A DNA stretch of 64,000 nucleotides. Origin: Epinephelus fuscoguttatus (lineage: Eukaryota > Chordata > Actinopteri > Perciformes > Serranidae). The notes under the pieces are model-generated. The model ran no database searches. It was given only the letters and a program-made list of their open reading frames with translations, and was not told where the DNA came from. The stretch lies in contig NC_064763.1 of the NCBI RefSeq assembly GCF_011397635.1, positions 27,226,937 through 27,290,936 on the forward strand, in the 5' to 3' direction. The position numbers and the translations under genes are program-made. Within the stretch, counting starts at the first letter, position 1; each line of letters starts with the position of its first letter. Positions 1 through 12,500 of the stretch are shown here, in pieces.

Positions 1-111
1 AGAATGACTGGGCTGCAGAGGGATGAACAGGAACAAGACAGAGGTAAACAGCATGCAAACAGAGTGAGAGGCACAGTAAGAGGAGGTCAAAGCCGGGGAC
101 TGAACTCTTAC

Positions 112-3100
112 AGTCTTCATCTGACTTGCTCTTCATTTCCAAGTCCATGGTTGAGAGGCAGAGCATGTGTCCATCCTTAGTGGTCAACTCCTTCTGCTTC
201 AGGCTGTTGCCCACGCTGAGGCGCTGGCCCACTGTAGTCACTTGGCGGTAGAACTGCTTCCCTGTGATTTTATGGTCAAAGCCCAACCAGCTGAACTTAA
301 TCTTCACACTAGGAAAGCAGAGGAGGAGAGAGGGATGGAAAACGAATGGGAGTAGAGGGCAGTGTGTGAAGGAGGACAGAGGGAGAAGGTCAAGGAGGAT
401 AAAAAAAAGGGAAAGAAAATGAGTACATTTTTAAAAAAAAAAAAGTAACAGGAAATGAACTGGAAACATGCATGTCCAGTCTGGTGGAAAAGTTTTCCGC
501 TGAACAAGCAAGTCATTTTAATTAACAAGGATTTACCACAGTGATGAGTACAGATGAGAGTGTGATCGTCAGCATATAGACTTTGACCTGGCAGCATTAC
601 ACTGCACATTTTTGCTCATATTGCATAATTATTTATAAAAACAGTGTCAATGCTGTGATTACTTCATACACTCGGAACATACAAGAGACTTTTATTACCT
701 TATTACTCCACCAGTTTTGGTTGTAAAACCCTAAGACACTGTCTCAGTGCAATGCAATGCACACTGTGACATCTGGAATAACACCATATAGGGGATTTAT
801 ACTGTCAATTGTATCTGTGCACTACTGTGTCTACTTACGTGTAGTCCATGTCCTCTGGTCCTGGGAATGGCTCCAGGGGCCAGTTGAAGAAGCAGTTCAG
901 GAAGACCAGTCCAGCACAGGCGGCCCACACCACAAGGATGGTGATGAAAGATATGCCGAGGTCATAGATCACCTGTGCACATCAGAACATGATCAATAAA
1001 TACAAAAAACAGAGAGGGCGACAAACACCTGACATCAGAATCCCATGGAAGGGGCGGATACTTCTGTCAAGGCTGCACAATTCTCTAAATGTGTTTGCTG
1101 AGGGTAGAAGTAGAAGTAAATGTGATTGCACAGTTCATTCAAGAGTTAGGAAGGAATAGCAGTATGGAGTGAGAACAAAACAACAATATTTATAGAGGTG
1201 TGGATGTGTGCAGGGTGATTCAGTGTTTGCTACCTTGACACCTGGGAAGGTGACAGCGGAGGAGGCATAGGAGCCGATCATCAGGGCGATGAAGGTGGAG
1301 CGGAGGTCTCCAAACATGTTAGGGAGCTAGAGGAAAAGAGAGAGAGGAAACAACACATCACAACCTATCCTCATTTAACTCTAGAATTGTGCAAACTTGC
1401 AAGCAAATTATGATTATATTCTATTGCGTATGTAAACATAAACTATCTACTGCCAAGATCATGGTGAGCTCAGCTGCAGTGTAGCTGCTCTAAGCTTGAA
1501 GCCAGGGACAGATTGGGGACATGGTGAGGATGGTGCCTACTGACACCGGGGTCGGAGTGGACAGTGGGGAACCAATTAGCAAGCAGACATCAGAGAAAAT
1601 AAAACACAACAAAGTGACATGGAACACCAGTAAAAGACACAAACGCGGCGCTGCCGAGAGGGGGTGACTGAGGTGAGGTGACATTTTCTCTGTCTTTTTC
1701 ATGTTTTACTCCCGTTTGAGGACAGAGAAAAGAGGGCTGAGAGAGAAAACAAGAGACAGTGGGTGGCAAAACATCCAAATACAAAGGCATTCACAAGCTG
1801 TTCTGTTTTCAAGAGACTGAACAACAACAAGCACATCCAATTACATAAGACTAGGGAAGCTGAGGAAGAGGTATGTGTTTGTGTGTGTACTAAATTGCGA
1901 CAGTATGCATATTGCAGCACCCAGTATTTTCCAGCAATGTCACTGGGAGTACTTGGAAAACTGTTTAAATAGTTTTCTTTTAATGTTTTCAGATACGTTA
2001 GCAGCTGCTGGGTAAACTTGAAGGGGAAAGGTGACCTAACAACTGACATTGGCAGGAAGCCAATGGTGGCCGCTGAGGGCAGCTGAGTATTACCCAACAC
2101 CCCTCAGCTGAGAATGAATGCCTGTAGGTCTGAGGTGCAGCCATGATCAAGGAGTCAAGGAGCAGTCTAATCATTAACCCAACACTAAGGCCTTCAAGTA
2201 TATCGGGTTGTGAAGGAGATGGAGTGAAAGGTGGTATAAGAGGGGAATGTGGTTTTATGCAGACTCTGTGGGGCCTCCGTCACCAAAGAACAAACAAAGT
2301 CCTAAATTATGTTTTTACTACATCACTGACATTCAGGCCAGTGGCAGCAACTAATGAGAGATTTAGGTAGATGTGACAAATAGCACACAGGAGATGTATA
2401 TCACAGTTACAGCCCATGATGGTATAGAAAAGGGGCATTTATTGGGAGATTTAGTGGAATAGAGCCCCTCTCTAGTGAACAGCATCACCATGGTACAGCC
2501 CAGGACTCTGGGGTGAGTCACCGTGAGGCTGAACCGATGACAAGATGAGGGAACAGGAGGATGCAGGGCGAGAATGCAAAGGAATGGTGAAGGGTTGACC
2601 CTGCGAATCCTAAAGAGGATCAGTTGTTTTTCTGTTGAGTGTCTCTGGTTTTGTGTCTCAATCCTAAAGGGCAACTCCACTGATTTTACACATCAAAGTT
2701 CATTTACAGATCCTGGGGAGTACTACTCTGTATGTTCCTTTTCCAAAAGAAGCTGCACAAAATCTTTGCTTACCAGCAATGGTTGAGCCTGAAGACTACA
2801 AGTGTGAAGATGAAAAAATCTGGGGATGTCGAGTGGGAAAGAAGCGAGCTGACCAGATCTCTGTAGCCCGCTCCTTGATCTCTGTATAAAGCTAGTGGTT
2901 CCAGGCTACATTCGCAGCTACTAGTATAACACACCTGAATATCCGACTCAACTGTTGAGGGTCAAGTTTGCATTCTGGGTAAAGTAGGCACAACAAGGAA
3001 GAAGTATGATTGGAATAAAAGAGATGAAACATCTGGTCCTGCTGCACTGATTTTGATACTTTACGACTTTTAAACTCTCCTCTATGAGCCCGATAATGTT

Positions 3101-6100
3101 ACAGGGGCGCAAGTACAGAATTGGCCATTTATTGATGGAAGACCGATGATGTTTTGGATTATTCTTTCATTTCTTTTCACTTGCTATACAATGTGAAACT
3201 GCTAGTTAGAGCTGTAGCTCTACATAGTTCCATTTAGCGAGGGATGCTGCATTGCTAGTTGTGCTTGAGTGAGTTTGCAAATATTAATTTAGCGTGCGTT
3301 TGTGTAAAGAGAGGAAGACAAGCAGCTCAAACGCCCAACAGTTGCTATGATGTTCTTGCTGAGGCACAATTATAGATGCAGCGGAAAGTTATAATGAACC
3401 AGTTACTGGAGTTATTTCCTCTCTCCCCAATAAACCCCTCCACCCCTCCTGCTAGGAACACAGAGTGCCGTGTAAGAAGCCAAAAAAAAAACCAAAAAAA
3501 AAACTAGAATGCTATGAGGGAAGGAGGACGGGAGGGAGAGCAGGCGAGGAGCCAGCAAATTATTATAACAAAGCAGTAACAGCGAGACAAAAGACCTATG
3601 ACGATATAAAATATACATCTGGACAAACATTATGCAGCAGGTGCAAAGGCTCTGCAGCAGGAGGATCACAAAGCACACACAACTGTGGTGTGCACACACT
3701 TACTGTAAGTGAGGTGAAGGTCATGCACATGCCCCCAAAGCCATTAAAAGTCAGGGCGATGAAGATAAGGACGGAGAGTTCTGCAAATGACACACATGTT
3801 TGCTCATGACTGATGAGGTCAACAACCAAAGTAATGTATTTTGGTTCGGAGCAAAAAGGTACACATGAGTACTCTGCAGGCGGACTTACCATTTGGATTG
3901 TAGGCTCCATAGGCGATGAGTAGACAGGACAATCCAAAACACGTGCTGAAAATAAAATATGACAATTCAAGTTGCAGCCTCTCTCTACCATTTAAGTACT
4001 TCTTAAATGATTCTACATATTCCACAAACAATGGTAGTGATTAGAATTTTCTTTATATAAGTAATGTCATTGTTAGTCTGGATAATTTCTTCTCTACTGG
4101 GCTTACCTGCCCAACAGTCGTAGCTTGCGAGGCCCGTATTTATCCATGACGATCCCCAGTGGCAGTGTGATGGCGGACAGCAGGAAGGAGCCCACTGTGA
4201 ATGCCAGGTTCAGCATCTCGTCCTGTTCTTTACAAATCAGCCAGCCGTTCATCCTCAAGGGCCCATCCACAGGGACCAGGGGCCTCATCTCCACTCCGTC
4301 GCCCAGACCGACCACGCCACCCACACTGTCATAGTAGTCAGCATAGTCGTCAGGCGTCTGCGTTGCCAGGGGTTTGGACAGATTGTAGCTGGAACTGTTG
4401 CCTGGAGAACGTGATGAAAGTAGGTAGAAGATGAGGTGTGAGATACAGTTTGGAGTCTGATGAGTAGAAGTTGAGACAGGGCTGTAATGAAAGGGGAAAA
4501 CTACAAGTCTTATTACTAATACACACACAAAAACATCCATATAAGCTGAGTGGTGTGAATAATCACATGGCTGTGTCAGGCTGCGCACTCCTCTAGATGG
4601 TTTGATGTATAGGGAGCTGTGGCTTTTTGGCACATAGATGGAATTTGAAGGTGGCAGTTCTGCTTATTCACAGCATCCTGATACATCAGCACGTAGTGGC
4701 CACATGTGCACTGAGCACGTGCAGAGTTAGAACTAGACACCTGTGTATAACATCATATCAGGGGCGGGAGAAGAATCAAAGACTGGATTTTATTAGTACA
4801 TTGAGATGCAAGGGCTAAAAAGTGATATGCTGGCAGTGGCAATCATCTTGCATGGAGATAAAGGTACAAAAGTCCAGGAGAAGTCCATGTGATTGAGAGA
4901 AGGAAGCAGAACTTATTGTTCATGTATGGGGTGATGTTTTTTGGATTACACTCCCTTTCACCTCTATGATATCAGCCGACGTCTTTGTAGTCACGTGAGG
5001 CAAGTATGTGTGTGGCATCCCTGTGTGAAACACCATGACGCGCTTCATAATAAAGTGTTAAAGTCTACTTCAGGAAACTAGATCAGACAAGTATATGTCT
5101 GCACGTGCAATACTTGGAACTGTGGCACGAGTTTCAAGAAAATCTGATGCTGCAAAATGAACAGCTTGCGAAGGCTGGTTGGTTTCCCATCCATGGTGAC
5201 TCATGACCCTTATGCACAATAGCCTAATCTGTGCTTTATCATCATTATCTTTTTTTATCAACCATTTTGTTTTTCCTGCCAACCTCACCCACCAGTGATC
5301 TGATTTCTACTGTTCATCACTTCTCTATCAGTGTTCTCCTCCCTCCCTGTCCTTTATCAGTGGACTTTAAACTTCCATATTACCAGTCATAAAATCTGTC
5401 CCCTCTATCACTTCACATGTCTGAAAAGAGCTGAGCTGGTCCTGCTGTCCTCTCCCTGTTACATCATGAGAACAAGATAAGATGGCAGGAAGCCACCCAC
5501 AGTCATGGGTGCTCAATTGTTACTTGAATGGTGGGCCTTATTTTGTGCCGACACATCACAGCTGAAACATTTACAGTATGCTATAAACGTGACTGGAATT
5601 GACCTTGAGTGCGTGAATGCTGGCGTAAAGCGTAAAGCTCTCTAAGGGGCAAGTGGAACAAGAAAGATACTGAAAGTCAAAGTTTATGAGACACTAGACC
5701 CCTTTTACTCTTTGACTTTGGACCACTTTGCCGACCTACAGCCCTGCTCACTCTTTAATTTAACCGATCAGGTTTAATCTCCTGAGTCCCTAGAATACTG
5801 CCCATGCTCCCCTCAGAGAAAACACTTACTCTTCCTAAAGAATGGAAGAGGCAAAAAAGCAGCCGTGTTAGGTTACGTGTCCTGAATTACACCTTCCTCC
5901 TTTCCTTTACCTTAACTCGTGATGACACTGACTGACTGTCAAGGGCACCTCTAACAGTTTCATGAAGAAAGACAGGACACATCTGAGCTCTGCACTATGA
6001 CCTCAGACAGGCAAGATTTTTTGCTTTCCCTAATGTACAATTGCTTCACCATCAGGGCAAACTAAGGCAAAGTTGAGGGAAGTCTACAGATAAATAATGT

Positions 6101-6302
6101 GAAAGTTCTTCTCAGGACAGACACACAACAGTTGTGACTCACCTTCCTCGTTGCACATGTAAGAGTAGAAGCCTTCTGACTTGAGCATGATGAGGAGCGA
6201 TCCCCATCCCAGCAGCACGGCAGAGAAGAGCAGATTCTCAATGATGGCAGTCACTGCCATCCACCAGCGCCTGGCGAATGCTGTGGCCAGGGTCGGAGCC
6301 AT
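112..6302 (-). CDS. slc43a2: slc43a2, large neutral amino-acid transporter 4 (LAT4), 5' part
   Basis: Seven coding exons on the minus strand: 6302-6143, 4401-4107, 3945-3890, 3780-3704, 1326-1234, 972-839 and 308-112. All have GT-AG borders and consistent phase and give the first ~337 residues of a roughly 570-residue MFS transporter; the rest lies left of the window. The start is fixed by [15 protein letters not shown] followed by TM1 (about residues 15-38). Family landmarks follow: [18 protein letters not shown] before TM2, the MFS-type loop [25 protein letters not shown] in TM4, and [20 protein letters not shown]. The last visible exon encodes the cytoplasmic loop with [15 protein letters not shown] and [10 protein letters not shown]. 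In mammals this family carries branched-chain amino acids, Phe and Met by sodium-independent facilitated diffusion at the plasma membrane. The extracellular loop 1 and the CLSTMDLE stretch resemble SLC43A2 more than SLC43A1 or A3, as I recall them. Which teleost paralogue (a or b) this is cannot be told. Confidence 0.93.
1327..3703. other. slc43a2 intron 4, nothing recognised
   Basis: 2.4 kb between coding exons 4 and 5. No repeat with definable ends or additional exon was seen. Short A-rich runs occur near 3481-3504. Confidence 0.5.
4402..6142. other. slc43a2 intron 1, nothing recognised
   Basis: 1.7 kb separating the first and second coding exons. No definable element or hidden exon was seen. 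Confidence 0.5.
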
Positions 6303-6440
6303 GGTTGAGGGAAGTTACAGGCACAGAGGGATGAAGAAGCACAGGAGAAGAAGAAAGCAGAGAGTAGACAGAGAGAGAGACCACCAGAGAGGAAAGGAAA
6401 GCACAGAGAGCCTCTCTGACTGACGCTCAGGGTGAAGGAT
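6303..6440 (-). other. slc43a2: slc43a2 5' UTR segment with upstream splice acceptor
   Basis: Immediately upstream of the slc43a2 start codon, the minus strand reads a pyrimidine-rich tract ending TTTCTCTTCACAG, with the AG at plus positions 6441-6442. This looks like a real 3' splice site. The first coding exon would then begin at 6440 with 138 nt of 5' UTR, and a further non-coding exon and promoter should lie upstream, somewhere right of 6442. I could not place that exon. Confidence 0.5.
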
Positions 6441-7090
6441 CTGTGAAGAGAAAGACACAAGTGGAAAGGGGAGGTTTTATAGTTGGCCTATCACTGTGGT
6501 TACTAAAGGTCAGGAAGGTTCAGCTTTTATTAGATCATAAGATAAAAGCACTTAACTTTGAACCTGACTGGCAGATAACCGATTGTACTGCGAAAGTGAA
6601 TATTAACCTTTATAGTCATGATCTGTTCGCGTCATAACTTTTTGATTAATTTAAAGTCTCCCTACGCATCAGACTGAGTAGAGGTAATGGCAGTTGCTGT
6701 AAAGAACCAACTAATGGCGAATTATTAACTCTCGTGCCAGTACAAAGATCATTACGTCACTCTGCTGCTGGGACAAAGATCTTACATCACATCATAGGGC
6801 CCTATTAATGATAATTACAATGATCATCCATGATGAAGTATCCATGATGACATCACAGAGTTTCTCCTGTTTGATGGAAAAAAGGCAAACTGGTCCAAAC
6901 TGGACTCTGGGAGGAAAATGGGTCTGTCTCGCTGCTCCCTCACCCTGTGGCCCCTCTCTTTTTAACACAACCCCTAAAATGTCCTCTCAGGCTCATCCAA
7001 CCGCAACCTTCCTCTGCAATTACTGTGGTGCATCCAAAACATAAAGGGGCTGCCAGACAAACAATTCACAAATCAGCTCTCACAGCCAAC

Positions 7091-7091
7091 C

Positions 7092-7161
<70 letters not shown>
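7091..7161. repeat. (CT)n(CA)n compound microsatellite
   Basis: About 11 CT units run directly into about 24 CA units. Simple-sequence repeat; likely length-polymorphic. Confidence 0.95.
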
Positions 7162-7163
<2 letters not shown>

Positions 7164-8185
7164 CTGCACATGCACCCACACACAATCTGCTCCACCAGTA
7201 AGATAACTGCAGAGCTGGCTCTATGTCTCATGGAAAATTAATAAAAGGCAACAAAATATAATCAGGGATGGCTGTTCCTGTATATCTGTTCTCTCCTGTA
7301 ACTCAATTACACTTTTTGCCTGCAATAAAATACAATGCAAAGTTGTACAGGTAAATATCTTGTGGAGGCAAATGGCAAACTTTCTTACCTTTCCAAGCTC
7401 TAAGCAGCAACATCCAGCTTAAAGCAACCTGATGAGCTCTGGTTGGCTTTAAATGAGCAGTTATCTGTGAAAAGCCACGTTTATATACCCAGACAGTCTC
7501 CACGTGGCGCCCCCTATTGACCACTGGCTGACTGATGTCTGTACCAATCAGCACCCAACAACACTGTATACAGGCTTTTACATTCCCATTATAATATGAT
7601 CTTGTATGACAGTCAGTGTGAAACAGTACAGGTATTTTGTAATATATATTTCTTGGAATGACTCACTAGTTTGATTGTATCACAGTTGTTGTGCAGTGGG
7701 AGGTCTGAAAGCGCCCTAACTGGCTGCGTGGAAAGGATTCATCAAACCAAACAAAGTCTGGCTGAAAAACATGATGGACTTGTGCAGATAAGGATGCGTG
7801 ATGACTATCAACAGTTGTCTGGATCAATAACGAGTATTGATAGATTGCAGGAGGCAGACTGGAGCGATGACTCCCCTGTTCCAACTGTTGCGTAAAGTGT
7901 TTACTGATGCTTACTGTGTTGTGTGCGGTGTTTACCTGGATATGTTTTGCTGAGGCTGGAGTGTGAACACACACACTGAGGGAAGAAGTTATCACAGTGC
8001 GTCTGTAAATGATTGAAGTGGGTAATATCTAACGACATTATCATTTTAACGTGCTGCTTTCTCAGCATCTTGCACAGCCCTTAATGCTGCGTTGACGTGA
8101 TGCCAAAGTCGCATGATCAGTATTGTGTCTGCTGACTGGTATTTGGTTTTGTGGATGTAGCTGAAATAATGCAACAGGAGCTCTT

Positions 8186-8315
8186 GTCTGAGTATTTTAT
8201 TTTATTTTATTATTTTATTTGTTTGTTTTGTTTTAATTTAATTTAATTTAATTTAATTTAATTTAATTTTATTTTATTTTATTTTGGCCTTTTTCTTTTT
8301 TTTTTTTTTTTTTAG
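8186..8315. repeat. A/T-rich low-complexity tract (TTTTA / TTTAA units and poly-T)
   Basis: Runs of attttatttt and repeated ttaat units end in a poly-T of about 18. This may be the A-rich tail of a decayed retroposon in minus orientation, but no body is recognisable. Confidence 0.7.
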
Positions 8316-8359
8316 CTCTGGAAGTAAGTTTACATTAAATAATTCGGGGGTTACATCAT

Positions 8360-8660
8360 CATTTAAAATTAAATCCTGTTTTCCAGATTGCCCACTTGAA
8401 GATGCTGAAACAATACGATCAATATGCAAATTAGTCTGTGAATGGCCAACAGTGACCCTTTCTGAAAAAACGCTGATAAGGTAATTTGTGCTCACTATCT
8501 CCGTTTTGAAATTCAAATTCGCCTTTAATCTACCAGCCTTGTAAAACCATTCGTGTTGATGGGGAACTGGACCTATCAACAGCCATTAACTGATCAATTG
8601 ATCTCACAATGTCAGCGATGCTACAAGTGCATGTGTCCACCCTGATCTAGCAGTTATTGA
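8360..8660. repeat. 300-bp repeat, 'empty-site' copy paired with 12520-12635 + 13721-13910
   Basis: This stretch aligns with a second copy in the last hephl1 intron. Shared landmarks in order are: a segment around AATATGCAAAT, then CCAACAGTGAC, GGTAATTTGTGCT, ATCTACCAGCCT / ATCTGCCAGCCT, and GCCATTAACTGATC with TTGATCTCACA. The second copy is split by a 1085-bp hAT-like insertion. Here the corresponding site is uninterrupted, reading GATAAGGT at about 8475. Whether this is an interspersed repeat family or a local duplication cannot be decided from one window. Confidence 0.75.
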
Positions 8661-9191
8661 CACTCATTACAAGACAAACACATCAGCTAATCACTAGTGA
8701 TTTGTTTAGCCTATTTCCTGCACGTTATCAAAAGCATGTATTAATCTGATCAGCTGCTTTATATTACAGAGGATGCCACAGATTGTCAAGACAGGAGTTA
8801 TATCACTGAAAACCCTTAAATTCTGTATTGTTAGTCTCCCTGAGGACAGTTGAAATGGCTGTCATATTGTTTTACAGATTTCCCTGAGTGCTACACACAA
8901 TATGAAAAGTTATTCACAATTCCTTTGTATCCATTTAGTTATTTTATGAATATTTTCACGTATTTTCTTTTCCATATCTCTTTCTATCTTTTGTGAACTT
9001 ACACATACTGTCATTGTCTTCCTGTTTTTAGGAAAAACTAATAAAAAAGAAAAGAAAACGAGTGGTTGATCTGTTCTCTTAGCAACTTGCACTTTGAAAT
9101 TATAACGCCACCTTGTGGTTGTGGGTGATCCTAGCACATAGAAGGAGAAACAGCACTGACACAATTATCACAACACAGTTGAATAAATGTC

Positions 9192-9197
9192 TTTATT
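9192..9197 (-). terminator. hephl1: Putative poly(A) signal of hephl1
   Basis: The minus strand reads AATAAA here, about 360 nt beyond the hephl1 stop codon, followed by T-rich sequence. It is the nearest canonical hexamer I noticed downstream of the stop. The 3' UTR would span roughly 9170-9556 and include a CA microsatellite at 9503-9531. Confidence 0.55.
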
Positions 9198-9502
9198 GCA
9201 CATTCATAACTGGGAATCAAATTTTTGGTACAGCAATGCTTTGCCAAACTAACAGCATCAAACACAGTGCAACATGCCAGAAAAGGGCAAATAGAAACAA
9301 TCAAAAAAAGTATAAAATGCCTTTTTTAGTCCTAAGAAATAAAATAATCCTCAACTTTATACATGATTGTACATCCCTTGATATATATATTTGCCTGCTC
9401 TGATAATTGCTTGATATATACATACATAACCTCCACCAAACACACAATGCAACAGTGATTCTGTCACTGGAGTGCATTATTCACCACAGTTTTGTTTACA
9501 TA

Positions 9503-9531
9503 CACGCACACACACACACACACACACACAC
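9503..9531. repeat. (CA)n microsatellite in the hephl1 3' UTR
   Basis: About 12-14 CA units between the hephl1 stop codon and its putative poly(A) signal, so probably transcribed as (TG)n. Confidence 0.85.
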
Positions 9532-9556
9532 TTGGCTCAATGTCAGAGTCCCTTTG

Positions 9557-12500
9557 TTAGTGCAGTCCGCCTACAGCCACGAGACCAAGCGCCAGTGAGA
9601 CCAGCAGCGTCTTTATGGAGCCTTCAGTTCCTGACGCTGCAACAGGGAAAACAAGGAAATGAGAGTGGAGGAGGAAGTAAGACAGGAGGGACATGATAAA
9701 TCAACGATGACACAATTTACAGCAGGGGTGTCAAACACACGGTCCAATCTGGCCCTCTAGATGACTAGACTAAGCGGTGCCAGGTTTCAGGAGCAAGTTA
9801 AACAATGTGGTACCTACTTCATGTAAAGCCCCGTTTCCACCAAACACTTTCGGTACGGTACCTTTGTAACCCTTCAGACATGGTACCTAGACCCTTGCGT
9901 TTCCACCGCAAACTGTACTCTCTCATGTGGGCGAGGTTGTTGTCACTCACTGCTCACGCCAACATTTTCTGAACAAAATAAAACAGGCTGCAGTGAGAGT
10001 CTCTCTCCATGGGATATTTAAAAGTAGTGGGTTTGTGCATTTAGTCCTTCTCAGGCGATGCTTTTTTTTCTCCAAGTGAGGGTTAGAATATATACAGTTA
10101 ACGTAACCTGGTCAAAATTAATATATATACAAACACTTGAAGATCCGCTCATTACTAAAAGTGTATGTCATATAAAAACTAAAGTGATGGTCAAAGTTGT
10201 TACAATGAAATTTAAGGTGTGCTGATGGATTCATGTCGTCAACTCATGCATTGAATAACATAACAAGTTAACGTTCCACCTTAAAAGTCGCCTCCAGTCG
10301 GCCCAGTCAATTAAGTTAGTCTTTATCTCAGACTGCAGCTGCTGCAAGAGGCAGCAAAACATCATTTCACTGTATAGGTAAAGTCTACTAATAAAACTCT
10401 CCACTGTATGAACAGTGGCTACATGAACCTCATAACCAGCCACAACTCAGCCCTGAGCAGAGTGACCGTCCTCTACTGACCAATCTAAAGACTGCAGTGT
10501 TCACAGCTCCACCTTTTAGTACCAGATCTGTGTGCTAGGTACCCCAACAGAGGGGGGACCAAACATGGGGATGGTAAAGAACGGTTCCATTGGTACCATC
10601 CACAACTTTTCACAGTGGAAACAGGGAAAAAAACATAAGCCATCAGAACTGTACCGTACTGCTCGGTGGAAACGGGGCTTAAATTTCTGCTTCAGAAGCT
10701 TTTCCACCCTGACCAGAACACAGCGCTCTGATACGACAATGAATACTTACTGTGATCATGTTTAAAGATATTGAACATTGTGCAAATATTGTCAATCAGC
10801 AGCTTCATTATAAAGAATCTGTATCAATAAATGTGTGGATAAATGCACATGTAATGACAGTGAGAAGTCAACTGACTGAATGTGGAAAAACTGAGGTATA
10901 CTATTGAAAATGCACTTAATTTTCTTAAGATATCTCAGGCTGTTTGTCTGGTTTTTAAGAGGATGATCGTCTACACAATGTGCCTGGATCTGATGGCACT
11001 CAGGTTATTGTGCAATGATTTAATTGGTCCGGCCCATCTGAGATCAAATTGGGATGTATGTGGCCCATGAACTAAAATGAGTTTGACACCCTGATTGACA
11101 GGCTTCTGTACATTCAGTGTAACCACAAAATCTGTTAAATGCACAACCTCAGTCAAAACCTAACCTGCATATCTCTGCTATATCCTTTAATTCCTTTATT
11201 TAGTGATGCATTCAGTGTTACAGCATTACCCAGAAAATCTCCTCACCTCACACGTACTGGCCTTGAAGCACTAACATCATCAATTTCCTGTGGAATTTCA
11301 TGCTTATCAAAGTTTGTATCATCAACAATTTATCTTCTGCACTACATCCTACAACAGCATCACAGCTCTGAAGGAATGCATGACCCAATCCATGTTTTGT
11401 TTCTCCCTATAACCAATACTAACTAAGCAAATATAGATAACATTCAACAAAACCATTACGTCATGGCAGAGACGAAAGTCCAACACCTACTGCCCCACTT
11501 TGACCTGAACTAGACAAGAGAAATGAATGGTATTCCATCAGTCATCTGGAAGAGCCATTACAGTGTTTGTGCATGTTTTAGCCTATTTAGGACAAATCAC
11601 ATCACAGCTAACAATTTTACAAACAATGTTATCATGTATTGGAAATTTTGTTGTGCTATATTTTGTGTAGGCATCTATTGGTGTCTATTAATTTCCATTT
11701 GGCTTGAAAATGTATTGGCACACTCTTGAAATATGCTTGAGATGTATACTTAATCTATTATGTGTTTAAGTTTAATGCTTTTCATACAATTAGTGTTGTA
11801 GTAGCAGTGTTGTAGTCCTCGAGATCAGTCTTGTTTCTAATCTGGCCTTGTGACTAGTTCTTGCTCTCGTCTTGGACTTGACCAAAGTTTTGTTCTTGTC
11901 TCGGTCTCAGACAAAGAGGAGTATGGATTTTATTTTAAGACCAGTCAAGACCGCACCTGCATAGATATCACTAAATTGCCTGTGCAAGAAAGGAGAGTTG
12001 ATTACAGATGATTAAGTTGATTTCAGCCTCTTACTGTTTATTTGCGAAGAAAATCCCTCACATAAAATTCATTTGTCAAGACATTTCTCATGGTACACAT
12101 ACACTCATACAGTTCAGCAATAAAAGAGGTGAATGCAGAGGAAGCTCCATTTTTTTCTGCAGGTGTTTTCATGGTAATGTGGATCTTTTAGTGGTGCTCT
12201 TTTTGAGGTGCTGATGTAAGTGTGTCATGCAGAGAGCGACTCACACTGGTCTGGTTTTGGTGTAACTCAGTCTTGCTTCACTGTGGTTTGGTCATGACTC
12301 TCGGTTTAGGTGGTCTAGACTACAACACTGCTTAAAGTCAAAACATTTGCTTAAAGATCTCAATTAATTTTGATTATTAAAGCCATTATGTGTAAAATTC
12401 TATGTAATAATGCATCTTTATAAATTATTCTGATGATTTAAGTTTTAGATTAGGCGGGTGCTGCATTACATCAAATTCATGCTCAACATTGAATAAGACT

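Larger units (their letters stand above)
6443..9170. other. Intergenic region between slc43a2 (5') and hephl1 (3' end)
   Basis: No convincing coding exon. It should contain the slc43a2 promoter and first non-coding exon, which I could not pinpoint. It holds a CT/CA microsatellite (7091-7161), an A/T-rich pentamer-like tract (8186-8315) and a roughly 300-bp repeat (8360-8660) that recurs inside hephl1. Short reading frames here show no family resemblance. Confidence 0.6.

Noticed and set aside
6947-7201. Open frame with a long Ser-Leu / His-Thr repeat
   Set aside because: It is a translation of the CT/CA microsatellite, with no conserved flanks.
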